Source: Saccharospirillum sp. (GTDB lineage Bacteria > Pseudomonadota > Gammaproteobacteria > Pseudomonadales > Natronospirillaceae). From it: 64,000 nucleotides of DNA. The notes under the pieces were generated by a model. That model was not told where the DNA came from. It did not search any database and was given only the letters and a program-made list of their open reading frames with translations. The stretch's first letter is position 1, and each line of letters begins with the position of its first letter. The DNA lies in assembly GCA_018402545.1 (NCBI GenBank), contig JAGYIL010000001.1, positions 2,232,001 to 2,296,000 on the forward strand, written 5' to 3'. Made by a program: the position numbers and the translations under genes. This document shows, in pieces, positions 8,722 to 18,092 of the stretch.

Positions 8722-9477
8722 TCAAATGTAGGACGTGTCGGCTTGCCAGTCCCGTAGCTTGGACCGTAACCGCAACGCCGCCTGACTGTGGATCTGACTG
8801 ACACGGCTTTCACTGACACCCAGTACCGCGCCGATTTCCTTGAGATTCAGTTCTTCATCGTAATACAGGGAGAGCACCAGCTGCTCACGCTCGGGCAGTT
8901 GTTTGATGGCTTCTGCCAGATGCTGGTTAAGCTGGTCGTGCTCGACATCCATCGCCGGCAGCGGGGTCTGGCTGTGATTGGCCTGATAGTCCTGCAAGTC
9001 GCCGTTGCCCTGTTCCATCAGTTCTTCGAAGCTGAACAGGCGCGACCCATGCGTATCCTTGAGCAGCCCGTAATAATCGTCGAGGCTCATGCCCAGTGAG
9101 GTCGCCACTTCCTGGTCCTGGGCGTCCCGCCCCTCGCGCATTTCAATCTCGCGAATCGCATCGGCTATTCGCCGTGAATTGCGGTGCACGCTGCGGGGAA
9201 TCCAGTCACCTTTGCGCACTTCATCGAGCATGGCGCCGCGGATGCGAATCCCCGCGTAGGTCTCGAAACTGGCCCCTTTGGCGTTATCGTAATTCTGAGC
9301 CGCCTCGAACAGACCGATCATTCCGGATTGAACCAGATCGTCCAGTTGCACGCTGTCTGGCAACCGCGCCAGCAAGTGGTGCGCGATGCGTTTGACCAGT
9401 ACGGCGTGATCATCGACCAATTGGTTGTAATCAACCTTTTTTTCGGTTTGATACATAGTGTACTGCTGCACCGACAT
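8722..9477 (-). CDS. fliA: RNA polymerase sigma-28 factor for flagellar operons
   Basis: 251 residues from the ATG at 9477. Region 2 (DDLVQSGMIGLFEAAQNYD and FETYAGIRIRGAMLDEVRKGDWIPRS) and regions 3-4 (ERE...LSLYYDEELNLKEIGAVLGVSESRVSQIHSQA) are intact and typical of FliA. The reading frame stays open 33 codons further upstream into flhG, but the ATG at 9477 is two bases after the flhG stop and aligns with other FliA N-termini (MSVQQYTMYQ). It directs late genes such as chemotaxis and filament genes, and is normally held by anti-sigma FlgM, which is not in this window. Coupled to flhG. Confidence 0.96.
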   Translation of the reverse strand: MSVQQYTMYQTEKKVDYNQLVDDHAVLVKRIAHHLLARLPDSVQLDDLVQSGMIGLFEAAQNYDNAKGASFETYAGIRIRGAMLDEVRKGDWIPRSVHRNSRRIADAIREIEMREGRDAQDQEVATSLGMSLDDYYGLLKDTHGSRLFSFEELMEQGNGDLQDYQANHSQTPLPAMDVEHDQLNQHLAEAIKQLPEREQLVLSLYYDEELNLKEIGAVLGVSESRVSQIHSQAALRLRSKLRDWQADTSYI

Positions 9478-9478
9478 C

Positions 9479-10303
9479 TCAGGCGACTCCCGCTCCGTTG
9501 ACGAGTCGCTCAACAAAAAACTCCAGATTCCCTCTGGGAGTGCTGGGCAAAGGCCAGGTGGCCACTTTCTGGGCAATCGACCGGTAAGCCACCGCCGCCT
9601 TTGAACGCGGATAAGCCTCTATGACCGCCTTTTGCCGTTGAACCGCCTTGCGCACCGATTCATCCATCGGTACCGACCCCACATATTGCAGGGTGACATC
9701 CAAAAAGCGATCCGTCACTTTGGACAACTTATTGAACAGGTTTTGCCCTTCCGACGTCGTACGAACCATATTGGCCACTACGCGGAAACGGTCGACCTGG
9801 CAATCCCGGTTAAGGACCTTGATCAAGGCATACGCATCGGTGACCGAGGTGGGTTCATCGGTCACGACTATAATCGCCTCCTGGGCGGCCCGCACAAAGT
9901 TGGTGACCGTCTTGGAAATGCCTGCCGCCGTATCGACGATAAGCACATCCATCTGATCGCCAAGTTCGCTGAAGGCGGCAATGATACCGGCATGCTCACG
10001 CTCACCGAGGTTGGCCATTTTCTGGGTTCCGGACGAAGCAGGGATGATCTTCACCCCACCCGGCCCAGGCACCAGAATGTCCCGCAATTCGGCGTTGCCA
10101 TTAAGCACGTCGCTGATGTTACGGCCAGCGGAGATGCCCAGCAGGATGTCAATATTGGCCAGACCCAGATCGGCGTCCAGCAACACCACACGTTTGCCAA
10201 GCTCAGCCAGGGCGACCGCCAGGTTGACCGACATGTTGCTCTTGCCAACACCGCCTTTGCCGCCGGTGACGGCAATCACTTGAATAGGATTCAAACCACT
10301 CAT
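9479..10303 (-). CDS. flhG: Flagellar number regulator FlhG/FleN (MinD-like ATPase)
   Basis: A MinD/ParA-family ATPase with the deviant Walker A GGKGGVGKSN near residue 15, the DADLGLANIDILLG block and VLIVDTAAG. The match to Pseudomonas FleN is strong through its C-terminus (FLDVTLQYVGSVPMDESVRKAV; PRGNLEFFVERLV). The frame is open 16 codons upstream of 10303, but this ATG has GGAG 11 bases ahead and gives the N-terminus expected for FleN. FlhG limits flagellar number with FlhF and, in Pseudomonas, restrains FleQ. It lies between flhF and fliA, the canonical polar-flagellum order. Confidence 0.94.
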   Translation of the reverse strand: MSGLNPIQVIAVTGGKGGVGKSNMSVNLAVALAELGKRVVLLDADLGLANIDILLGISAGRNISDVLNGNAELRDILVPGPGGVKIIPASSGTQKMANLGEREHAGIIAAFSELGDQMDVLIVDTAAGISKTVTNFVRAAQEAIIVVTDEPTSVTDAYALIKVLNRDCQVDRFRVVANMVRTTSEGQNLFNKLSKVTDRFLDVTLQYVGSVPMDESVRKAVQRQKAVIEAYPRSKAAVAYRSIAQKVATWPLPSTPRGNLEFFVERLVNGAGVA

Positions 10304-10413
10304 TCGATTCTGTTTCTCCAGTCTTGCCACAGTATAGGCAATTAGCGTCACTTTGTCGGTGCTTGTGTTCAGGTCAGACCTTTAGCGCCAGCGACGGTGC
10401 TCAATCCCGGTGT

Positions 10414-11784
10414 TCAACTGGCGTACGCCAGTTTGGTTTTTGTCTCACTTAACCCTCTGACCAGCCGCTTGACCAGCAACACCGGGTCACCCAGGGCAAT
10501 ATCCGCCGGAATGTTCTGGCCATCGGTGGTGTACCACAGCGGCCACCGATGCCTGAGGATAGCGTCAAAAATTCCGCCAAAACAGGGGGCTTCGTCGAGC
10601 TTGGTGACAACAACGCCATCAATCCGCCGTCCCGGAAAGCCTTTAATGTACTGACTCAGGCCATCGGCATGCGCCGTCGCGGGCAATACCATGACGGTCT
10701 GAAGCCGTTGATCCAGGCCGGTATCAATCACCTGTTCCCGCCAATGGGCCAGCGCCTCGCGGCTACCGCTGGAGTCGATCAGAACCAGGTCACGATCGGA
10801 CAGGCCCGCCAGTACGTCAGTCAGCGACTCGCCTTCTTGCAGGCCCACAAAGTGCACGCCCAGTATCCGGGCGATGTTTGCCAGCGCATCCTGGGCACCC
10901 ATTTGAAAAAAGTCGGTGCTGACAATGGCAATGCCCGCACTGCCGTGGTGTTTGACATAACGGGCCGCCAATTTGGCCAGTGTCGTGGTTTTGCCCGCAC
11001 CGGTGGGGCCGCACAGTGCTATTTGTCCACCCTGTACAACCGGGTCAAATACCGGCGCGGTCATACCTGCTGCCAGGCGCCCCATTACCCGGCGCCAGTT
11101 GATATCCAGGCTGGTCTCGCTGTCGAACTGACGCAGCAGCGAGCGTTGCACCGGTGAACTTAACCCCAGTGTCTGCAAACGGGCTTCGAGCCGCTCTCGC
11201 TGTGGAGACATGGCTGAAGGTGTGGCCGACTGCAGATGTTCGGTTTGCTGAATCAGCAACTGACGCAGGCTGTCGATCTCTTCGCGCATGACCCGTACCC
11301 ATTGCTTGTCGTCTGCACTGCGCTCACCGGCAGCCTCGCGACGCGCCTGATGATCCGCGCCCCAGCGTTCAGCGGGCGCCGCCTCGGACCGCTCGGGTTT
11401 CGTAGCTGCGGGCGCGGGTCTGCTCAGTGCCGATGCAGCGGCCTGAGTGCGCTCCGGGGCAACGGGTGCCGGTGCGGCATCAGTACCGGCAAAGGCAGCC
11501 CGGGTCTGTGGTGCCAGTGCTTCCAGCAAATGTTGCATGGACGCCGGGTCCAGTTTGGTGGACCCGTTGCGCTCGGTTGATGCCTTGATGATCGCTTGAG
11601 GGTCAACAGCGGCTGGCTGGCTGGCCTGGTACTCCGCCAGTTCGGCTTCGTCGACACCGGCCACTATCTCCAGCCCGCTGGCCAGCTTCTTGTTCGATAA
11701 AATGACCGCACCCGGCCCCAGGGCTGCGCCTATCTGCTTCAGACCAACCTGCATGCTGGGCACCACAAAGCGTTTAACTTTCAT
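10414..11784 (-). CDS. flhF: Flagellar biosynthesis GTPase FlhF (SRP-like)
   Basis: 456 residues. The N-terminal B region (MKVKRFVVPSMQVGLKQIGAALG) and a low-complexity linker are followed by the NG domain. That domain has P-loop GPTGAGKTTTLAKLAARY, the VLIDSSG element and VVTKLDEA. FlhF marks the cell pole where the flagellum is built. I choose ATG 11784, with GAGGA seven bases upstream and ten bases after flhA, over a start seven codons earlier that would overlap flhA. The gene order flhA-flhF-flhG-fliA is that of polar flagellates such as Pseudomonas and Vibrio. Confidence 0.95.
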   Translation of the reverse strand: MKVKRFVVPSMQVGLKQIGAALGPGAVILSNKKLASGLEIVAGVDEAELAEYQASQPAAVDPQAIIKASTERNGSTKLDPASMQHLLEALAPQTRAAFAGTDAAPAPVAPERTQAAASALSRPAPAATKPERSEAAPAERWGADHQARREAAGERSADDKQWVRVMREEIDSLRQLLIQQTEHLQSATPSAMSPQRERLEARLQTLGLSSPVQRSLLRQFDSETSLDINWRRVMGRLAAGMTAPVFDPVVQGGQIALCGPTGAGKTTTLAKLAARYVKHHGSAGIAIVSTDFFQMGAQDALANIARILGVHFVGLQEGESLTDVLAGLSDRDLVLIDSSGSREALAHWREQVIDTGLDQRLQTVMVLPATAHADGLSQYIKGFPGRRIDGVVVTKLDEAPCFGGIFDAILRHRWPLWYTTDGQNIPADIALGDPVLLVKRLVRGLSETKTKLAYAS

Positions 11785-11794
11785 CGACGATTCC

Positions 11795-14035
11795 TCACTG
11801 GCCACCTACAGACGCAACAATGGTAATGTGTTTGTTATCCGGAATTTCCTGGAAACTCAGGACTTTAAGATTGGGAACACCGTGGCGTACAAATCGCGCC
11901 AGGAGCATTCGAACCGATGCCGAGACCAGCAGCACCGCTGGCTTGCCCTCCTGCTCCAGTCGTGAAACGGTTTCCTGTAGCGATTGCTGTAACCGTTCAG
12001 CCATGCCCGGCTCCAGCGATACCCCGTCAAGATTCCCATCATTTCCGGCTTGCTGAACTGTCTTCTGCAACAACTGTTCCAACGAGCGGTCCAGAGTGAT
12101 GACTGGTATCTCTCTGTCGTTCCCGACGATGCCCTGGACGATCAACCGGGACAACCCCATCCGGGCGGCGTTGGTCAACTGGCCGATGTCCTGGGTCTTT
12201 GGCTGCAGGTTCGTCAGCGATTCAGCAATGCTGCGCAAGTCGCGAACCGGTACCTGTTCGATCAGCAGATTCTGCAACACCTTCAGCAACTGGCTCAGCG
12301 AGACGGTATTGGGAACCAGCTCTTCGGCCAGCTTCGGCGACTTCTTCGACAGCAGGTCGAGCATTTGCTGGGCTTCCTCATGGCCAAGCAACTCATAGGC
12401 GTGTTGTTGCAACAAATGATTGACGTGTGTGGCTACCACGGTACTGGCATCGACCACGGTGTAACCCAGCGTCTGTGCGCGCTCTTTCTGGGTAGCTTCA
12501 ATCCAGATGGCTTCCAGACCGAAGGCTGGATCAGTCGTTTTGGCGCCCTCCAGCGGCCCGAATACCTGCCCCGGGTTGATGGCCAGCTCCCGGTCGGGGT
12601 ACACCTCGGCCTCGGCAATACCGACGCCCATCAACGTCAGCCGATAGGCATTGGGCATCAGATCCAGGTTGTCGCGAATATGAATCGATGGCACCAGAAA
12701 ACCCAGCTCCTGAGACAACTTCTTGCGAATCCCCTTGATGCGCCCCAGTAGCTGCCCGCCCTGGGAACGATCAACCATGGGAATCAGCCGGTAGCCGACT
12801 TCCAGACCGACGATATCGACCGGTTGCACATCATCCCAGCTCAGCTCCCGGGTTTCACTTTCGCTGGCAATCGCCGGAGCATCCGTTCCCGCCAGCTCAC
12901 CTTTAAGTGGTTTGCCAGCCGGCCCGGTTTTACCGGGTACTTTGGATGGCTTGTCGGGCATGCCGGGAAAGAAGTTCTCCCCATCGGCCTGCTTTTGACG
13001 AAAGACAATAAACAAGGCGCCAAGCCCTGCCAGAAACGCCAGTGTCAAGAACACGGTGTGCGGCATGCCCGGCAACACACCCATAACGAACATCATAAAG
13101 GCCGCAATGCCCAACGCCTTGGGCGTGGAAAACATTTGCGCCATGATCTGGTCGCCCATTTCCTGACTGTTGCTGTTGCGCGTCACCATAATGGCGGCCG
13201 CTACCGACAGCAGCAGCGACGGGATCTGAGCAACCAGTCCATCGCCAATCGTTAACAGGGCATAGACTTGCAATGCCTGACCGAAATCCAGGTCATGCTG
13301 CATCATGCCGATGGCGAGCCCGCCGAAAATGTTGATCGCCAGAATCAGGATGCCGGCAATGGCATCGCCGCGAACGAATTTGGAGGCACCGTCCATCGAG
13401 CCATAGAAATCGGCTTCCTGTGCAATTTCCGAACGCCGGGTCTTGGCGGTTTCGGCATCAATCAGCCCGGCATTCAAGTCCGCATCGATGGCCATCTGCT
13501 TGCCCGGCATCGCATCGAGGGTAAACCGCGCGCTGACTTCAGACACCCGGCCCGCACCCTTGGTCACCACCACAAAGTTGATGATCATCAGAATGGCGAA
13601 GACGATGAAACCAACGGCATAGTTGCCACCAATCAGTACTTCACCGAAGGCCTCAATCACCTTCCCGGCCGCATCGCCACCTTCATGACCGTACAGCAGC
13701 ACAACCCGGGTAGAGGCCACGTTCAAGGCCAGTCGCAACAAGGTGGCTACCAGAATGATCGAAGGAAAGACGGCGAAATCGAGGGGGCGCAATACGTAGA
13801 TTGCAACCAGCAACACAACGATGGACAGCGCAATGTTAAAGGTGAAGAAGGCGTCGAGCAGCATGGGCGGCACGGGCAGCGTCATCAGCCCAAGCACCAT
13901 CAGCATCATAAACGGGATGCCGAGCACCCGCTGTGTCATCATTTTGGCATTGCTGCGCGTGCTGGTCAGAACAGCGCCGCGGTCCAGCGAGCGGACCTGA
14001 GTACCAAAACCTTTGAGATTATCGAATAGGGCCAT
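11795..14035 (-). CDS. flhA: Flagellar export gate protein FlhA
   Basis: 746 residues. The N-terminal half (to about 330) has roughly eight membrane helices (GIPFMMLMVLGLMTLP...FFTFNIALSIVVLLVAIYVL). The FHIPEP signature region is present (VATLLRLALNVASTRVVL). The C-terminal half is the soluble domain that docks chaperone-substrate complexes. FlhA forms the nonameric export gate and couples proton flow to export. A sigma-54 promoter match lies about 50 bases upstream, so flhA likely heads the flhA-flhF-flhG-fliA transcript. Confidence 0.97.
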   Translation of the reverse strand: MALFDNLKGFGTQVRSLDRGAVLTSTRSNAKMMTQRVLGIPFMMLMVLGLMTLPVPPMLLDAFFTFNIALSIVVLLVAIYVLRPLDFAVFPSIILVATLLRLALNVASTRVVLLYGHEGGDAAGKVIEAFGEVLIGGNYAVGFIVFAILMIINFVVVTKGAGRVSEVSARFTLDAMPGKQMAIDADLNAGLIDAETAKTRRSEIAQEADFYGSMDGASKFVRGDAIAGILILAINIFGGLAIGMMQHDLDFGQALQVYALLTIGDGLVAQIPSLLLSVAAAIMVTRNSNSQEMGDQIMAQMFSTPKALGIAAFMMFVMGVLPGMPHTVFLTLAFLAGLGALFIVFRQKQADGENFFPGMPDKPSKVPGKTGPAGKPLKGELAGTDAPAIASESETRELSWDDVQPVDIVGLEVGYRLIPMVDRSQGGQLLGRIKGIRKKLSQELGFLVPSIHIRDNLDLMPNAYRLTLMGVGIAEAEVYPDRELAINPGQVFGPLEGAKTTDPAFGLEAIWIEATQKERAQTLGYTVVDASTVVATHVNHLLQQHAYELLGHEEAQQMLDLLSKKSPKLAEELVPNTVSLSQLLKVLQNLLIEQVPVRDLRSIAESLTNLQPKTQDIGQLTNAARMGLSRLIVQGIVGNDREIPVITLDRSLEQLLQKTVQQAGNDGNLDGVSLEPGMAERLQQSLQETVSRLEQEGKPAVLLVSASVRMLLARFVRHGVPNLKVLSFQEIPDNKHITIVASVGGQ

Positions 14036-14077
14036 CTGTCAATTTTCAGGCGAATGCAGGGAGTTACAGGAGGTATC

Positions 14078-14093
14078 GCAAGGATTGGGCCAA
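14078..14093 (-). promoter_or_regulatory. Putative sigma-54 promoter of flhA
   Basis: The minus strand reads TTGGCCCAATCCTTGC. This fits the RpoN -24/-12 pattern TGGCAC-N5-TTGC, with the GG and GC elements at the correct 12-base distance. It ends about 40 bases before the flhA start, at the 3' end of flhB. The FleQ/RpoN control of flhA in Pseudomonas agrees with it. Confidence 0.75.
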
Positions 14094-14115
14094 GGAGGCC
14101 CTGTCAACGCCGAAA

Positions 14116-15252
14116 CTAGTCGTCGGCCTTAAGATCATCAGGAATATCGACTGAAGGTTTGCGTTCAGGTTTGGGGGCGCGGCCCTTTTTCCACTGATCA
14201 GTCTGGAAGACAAACGCGAGTACCTGCGCAACAGCCACGTAAAGCCCTTCCGGTATTTCCTGACCGATCTCGGTATGGTGATAGATCGACCGGGCCAGCG
14301 CCGGCATTTCGAGAACCGGTATCTTGTATTCACCAGCAATTTCCCGAATTTTCAGGGCGGTTTCGTCAACACCTTTTGCCAGCAGCATGGGCGCGGGCAT
14401 GCCCTGGGGGTCGTATTTGAGCGCGACTGCATAGTGAGTCGGGTTGGTGATCACCACATCAGCGTCCGGAACGTCGGCCATCATCCGGCGGTTGGCCATT
14501 TCTCGCTGCAACTGCCGAATTTTGCTTTTCACTTCCGGTTTGCCTTCGGTATTCTTGTACTCTTCCTTGACCTCTTGCATCGTCATTTTCAGTTTCTTGG
14601 TGTGGCTGTAAATCTGAAACGGAATGTCGACGATTGCGATAATAATGGTGCTGCAGCAGATAAGCAGAAATGTCCACGCCAAAACAATGGCAGCATGCTG
14701 GACAGAGGGTATGGTGGGTTCGAAGACCATGCTGATAAAGTCGTCTTTCAGACCAACCAGTACCAGCACCGCCACACTGCCGACGACCAGCACTTTGCCC
14801 CAGCCTTTCAACAGCTCTACCAGGGCGTTCATTGAAAACATGCGTTTGAGGCCGGACAAGGGGTTCAGGCGGCTGCCTTTGGGTGCGATGGCCTTGGTTG
14901 AAAAATTCCAGCCACCCAGACCAATAGGCCCGAAAAAGGCGGCGACCAGCAACAGCAAGAATAGCGGCAGCAACGACCACATGGACTCTACGAACGAAAT
15001 TTCCAGATACGCCAGGGCGACCGACGTATCCCAGCTCGCGTTCGGATCGAAACTGAAACTGAACTTCATGATGTCCAGCAAGTTACCCGCCATGGCCGGC
15101 CCGAATATCAACAGGCCCACTGCAGCCGCCACCAGAATGGCAGAGGTGTTCAGCTCTTTCGAGCGGGCAATGTTGCCCTCCTCCGCCGCTTTTTCCTTTT
15201 TTCGCGCCGTGGGTTCTTCTGTTTTTTCCTGGGAGCTGTCTTCTTCAGCCAT
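14116..15252 (-). CDS. flhB: Flagellar export switch protein FlhB
   Basis: 378 residues. A charged N-terminus (MAEEDSSQEKTEEPTARK) is followed by four membrane helices, then a cytoplasmic domain with the autocleavage motif NPTH at about residue 270 (DADVVITNPTHYAVALKYD). Cleavage between Asn and Pro drives the switch from rod/hook to filament export, together with FliK, which is encoded in the same cluster. It follows fliR by about 60 bases, the standard fliPQR-flhB order. Confidence 0.97.
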   Translation of the reverse strand: MAEEDSSQEKTEEPTARKKEKAAEEGNIARSKELNTSAILVAAAVGLLIFGPAMAGNLLDIMKFSFSFDPNASWDTSVALAYLEISFVESMWSLLPLFLLLLVAAFFGPIGLGGWNFSTKAIAPKGSRLNPLSGLKRMFSMNALVELLKGWGKVLVVGSVAVLVLVGLKDDFISMVFEPTIPSVQHAAIVLAWTFLLICCSTIIIAIVDIPFQIYSHTKKLKMTMQEVKEEYKNTEGKPEVKSKIRQLQREMANRRMMADVPDADVVITNPTHYAVALKYDPQGMPAPMLLAKGVDETALKIREIAGEYKIPVLEMPALARSIYHHTEIGQEIPEGLYVAVAQVLAFVFQTDQWKKGRAPKPERKPSVDIPDDLKADD

Positions 15253-15311
15253 GGGACGGCCTCTCCTGCATTACCCGGCGAAACTTACTGGATTTCGGCC
15301 GGCTTACCCTC

Positions 15312-16088
15312 TCAGGGTTGTTGAAGGATCTGCAACATAAAGTCGAGATGCACGTCGAGCAGTTGCTGCACCATGGGCAATGCCACCCAATAACTGGCCC
15401 AGACGATGACCAGCCCGGCCAGCATCGTCACCGGAAAGCCCAGGGCAAAGACGTTTAGCTGAGGTGCAGCGCGCGTCATGACACCAAAGGTCAGGTTTAC
15501 CAATAACAGTGCCGCAATGGCCGGCAGCGCCAGCATCAGCGATGCTTCAAACAGCCAGGCACCGAACTGGGCCACTGACATAAACACACTCTGGCTAAAC
15601 GCCGACTCGCTAACCGGCATCAAAACAAAGGATTCCGCCAACACCTCGAGCACAATCAGGTGGCCGTTAATCGACAGGAACACCAGCGTCACCAGCACCT
15701 GGTACCACTGGCTCAACACCGCAACCGATACGCCATTGGCCGGGTCGACCATGGACGCAAACCCCAGCCCCATTTGCATGGAAATTGTTTGCCCGGCCAA
15801 CACAAATACCTGAAGAATCGTGAGCACAACGAACCCCAGAGTGAGCCCTATCAACAGTTGCATCGCAATGATCACCAGGCTTTGCAAACCCGTTACTTCA
15901 ATGACTGGCATAGGGGGTAAGACCGGATAGAGCGCGACTGTCATGGCAAAGGCCAACCCCAGACGAATGCGTGCCGGCACGACCTGGGCACCAAAGATCG
16001 GAACAATCATAAAAAAGGCGCCAATGCGGAAAAACGGCCAGAAAAAATCGCTGACCCAGCTCGCTACTTGCGCGTCGGTGATGACCAA
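15312..16088 (-). CDS. fliR: Flagellar export apparatus protein FliR
   Basis: Very hydrophobic, six predicted membrane helices, and a match to FliR in the N-terminus (VITDAQVASWVSDFFWPFFRIGAFFMIVPIFG) and in the VPARIRLGLAFAMTVA block. The start is uncertain: a TTG at 16088 has AGAGG seven bases before it and gives a 258-residue product of normal length. A TTG at 16106 would add six residues and overlap fliQ. FliR sits with FliP and FliQ in the export gate core. Confidence 0.93.
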   Translation of the reverse strand: MVITDAQVASWVSDFFWPFFRIGAFFMIVPIFGAQVVPARIRLGLAFAMTVALYPVLPPMPVIEVTGLQSLVIIAMQLLIGLTLGFVVLTILQVFVLAGQTISMQMGLGFASMVDPANGVSVAVLSQWYQVLVTLVFLSINGHLIVLEVLAESFVLMPVSESAFSQSVFMSVAQFGAWLFEASLMLALPAIAALLLVNLTFGVMTRAAPQLNVFALGFPVTMLAGLVIVWASYWVALPMVQQLLDVHLDFMLQILQQP

Positions 16089-16098
16089 GAGCCTGCCT

Positions 16099-16368
16099 CT
16101 ACCCAATCAGAATGGGGATGTTGTAAATAAGCGTATTGGTGAAATCCACCACCATGCCAACGATCCAGGGCCCGGCAAAAATCATCATCATCAGCGTGAC
16201 CAGCAGACGCGGCAGAAAACTCAGCGTCTGCTCATTGATCTGCGTCGCCGCCTGGAAAGTGGCAACCACCAGGCCCACCACCAAACTCGGAACGATCAGG
16301 ATCGACACAATAGCGACCACAATAAACAGAGCTTCGGAAAACAAATCGGCGATGTTAATGGCATCCAT
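16099..16368 (-). CDS. fliQ: Flagellar export apparatus protein FliQ
   Basis: 89 residues with two membrane helices (FIVVAIVSILIVPSLVVGLVVATFQAATQINEQTLSF carries the FliQ signature with the ATQI-EQTL loop). It is the normal length for FliQ and lies 11 bases after fliP and just before fliR. Four copies join FliP and FliR to form the helical export channel. Confidence 0.96.
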   Translation of the reverse strand: MDAINIADLFSEALFIVVAIVSILIVPSLVVGLVVATFQAATQINEQTLSFLPRLLVTLMMMIFAGPWIVGMVVDFTNTLIYNIPILIG

Positions 16369-16379
16369 CGGATGACTCC

Positions 16380-17186
16380 CTACGCAAAGCTGCCAGCGAC
16401 TGAACCCATGATCATGGCCCAGCCATCCACCAGAACGAACAGCATGATTTTAAACGGCAACGAAATGATGATGGGTGACAACATCATCATGCCCATGGCC
16501 ATCAGCACAGAGGCGACCACCAGGTCGATGATCAGAAACGGAATAAACAACAGAAACCCGATTTGAAAGGCGGTCTTCAGCTCACTGGTAACAAACGCCG
16601 GAACCAGGACATTCAGTGGCGTGTCCTGTGGGGTTTCGATTTCGTTTTCCATGTCCGCCAGTCGAATAAACATGGCAATGTCTGTTTCCCGTGTCTGTGC
16701 CAGCATAAAGGTTTTCATCGGGGCAATGGCTTCATCGATGGCTTCAAGCGGCAGGATTTCTTCGTTGATATAGGGCTGAATGGCGTTTTCATTCACCTCG
16801 TTCAATACCGGCGTCATGATAAAGAACGTCAGAAACAGCGCCAGACCAATCAACATCTGGTTCGACGGTGTTTGCTGCAAGCCAATCGCCTGCCGCAGGA
16901 TCGCAAAGACAACAATGATGCGGGTAAAGCTGGTCATCATCATCAAAGCGGCGGGAATAAAGGTCAGCGCTGTCATCAGCGCCAGAATTTGCAGGGTTAC
17001 CGAGTAGGTCTGGCCACCGTCAGCATCGCTCGTCAGGGTAATGGCGGGTATCCCGCGGGCCTGGGCAACGGCGCCCAGTAACAGCAACGCAGCCAGCGCG
17101 ATGCGAGCAAGACAACGGTTACGATTGGGGGTCCGAATCGCCCGGGGTTTTCTGTGGGTTTTTTCTATGTTTGGCCAGAGGGTCAC
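16380..17186 (-). CDS. fliP: Flagellar export apparatus protein FliP
   Basis: 268 residues. A basic N-terminus is followed by a signal-like hydrophobic segment ([18 protein letters not shown]), then the mature part with FliP signatures ([26 protein letters not shown] and [18 protein letters not shown]). The start is a GTG with AAGGA eight bases upstream; it overlaps the end of fliO by 68 bases, longer than usual. A later start would shorten the N-terminal basic stretch but no alternative start codon in frame has a better site. Confidence 0.94.
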   Translation of the reverse strand: MTLWPNIEKTHRKPRAIRTPNRNRCLARIALAALLLLGAVAQARGIPAITLTSDADGGQTYSVTLQILALMTALTFIPAALMMMTSFTRIIVVFAILRQAIGLQQTPSNQMLIGLALFLTFFIMTPVLNEVNENAIQPYINEEILPLEAIDEAIAPMKTFMLAQTRETDIAMFIRLADMENEIETPQDTPLNVLVPAFVTSELKTAFQIGFLLFIPFLIIDLVVASVLMAMGMMMLSPIIISLPFKIMLFVLVDGWAMIMGSVAGSFA

Positions 17187-17631
17187 TGTCCAGTCCTTTC
17201 AATAAGCCTTTCATTCGATCGGCGAATGGACTGGGTTGCATCGCGTCTGTCAGATCGAGCGGGCCATCAAAGCGGTGCAGCGTGGAGATGGATTGTGCGG
17301 TTACCCCAATAAGCAGGGTTTCATCAGCCGCCTTGATCAACATCAACTTTTCGCGCGTACCCAAAGGCATCACTGACAGTACTTTGATGTGGCGGTTATT
17401 GAAGCCAGAGCCGCCAGCCATTCGTCGTACTAACCAGCCACACGCAAAGATGAGGCCAACAATGAACAACAGGGTTAAACCCAGGCGCATATAGTCGCCA
17501 CCCCCGCCGGGAATGGCGGAACTGGTGCTGGCAGCCACCCGGCTGACAGGCAATATCAGGAGCCCCAAGACGGCCGATGCGCGTACAGACGTCAAAGTTT
17601 TGTTGGTAGCGTCAAAGATCGGGGTGCTCAT
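17119..17631 (-). CDS. fliO: Flagellar assembly protein FliO
   Basis: 170 residues with one clear membrane helix ([25 protein letters not shown], about residues 47-71). A FliO-type cytoplasmic region follows ([33 protein letters not shown]). FliO helps FliP assemble the export core. It starts four bases inside the end of fliN and its own end overlaps fliP, so the whole fliMNOP set is tightly coupled. Sequence conservation is low in this family; position supports the call. Confidence 0.93.
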   Translation of the reverse strand: MSTPIFDATNKTLTSVRASAVLGLLILPVSRVAASTSSAIPGGGGDYMRLGLTLLFIVGLIFACGWLVRRMAGGSGFNNRHIKVLSVMPLGTREKLMLIKAADETLLIGVTAQSISTLHRFDGPLDLTDAMQPSPFADRMKGLLKGLDSDPLAKHRKNPQKTPGDSDPQS

Positions 17632-18092
17632 CGTAACCGCTGTATCCGTTCCTGCTGGCTGACGACATCGGTCAGGCGAATACCAAACTTCTCGTTCACC
17701 ATCACCACTTCGCCATGTGCGATCAGGGTTCCGTTAACCAGAACGTCCAGCGGTTCACCCGCCAGTCGATCCAGCTCGATCACACTGCCCTGGTTCAACT
17801 GCAGCAGGTTTCGAATCGGAATCTGGGTGTTGCCAACCTCCATGGAAATAACCACGGGGATGTCGAGAATCACATCCAGGTTTGGCGAATCGCCATGAGA
17901 AGCGACCGACGAAGCCGCGCCGAATTCTTCCAGCGGCGCCCTGGTAGGGTCACTCTGGACATCGTCATCGCGCTCGTCGTCGCCGGATTCCGACATGGCA
18001 GCAGCCCATTCATCGGCCAGCGCCTGATCGTCCTGACTGCTTTCTTCGCCAGCGTCTGTCTCGTCTTCCGGTGGCAGGTCATTGTCACTCAT
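17628..18092 (-). CDS. fliN: Flagellar motor switch protein FliN
   Basis: 154 residues. The C-terminal 80 form the SpoA/FliN domain (LDVILDIPVVISMEVGNTQIPIRNLLQLNQGSVIELDRLAGEPLDVLVNG, then GEVVMVNEKFGIRLTDVV), with the hydrophobic patch typical of FliN. The N-terminal 70 residues are strongly acidic. FliN joins FliM in the C-ring and receives FliH-bound ATPase complexes. It overlaps fliM by eight bases and fliO by four. Confidence 0.96.
   Translation of the reverse strand: MSDNDLPPEDETDAGEESSQDDQALADEWAAAMSESGDDERDDDVQSDPTRAPLEEFGAASSVASHGDSPNLDVILDIPVVISMEVGNTQIPIRNLLQLNQGSVIELDRLAGEPLDVLVNGTLIAHGEVVMVNEKFGIRLTDVVSQQERIQRLR

Noticed and set aside
8393-8725. 110-residue open frame on the minus strand between fliA and cheY
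   Set aside because: It has no recognisable domain, lies across the likely cheY promoter and leader, and has no good ribosome site. It looks like a chance frame in GC-rich DNA.
9478-9576. N-terminal extension of FliA (33 extra codons)
   Set aside because: These codons lie inside flhG; the ATG two bases after the flhG stop fits FliA length and alignment.
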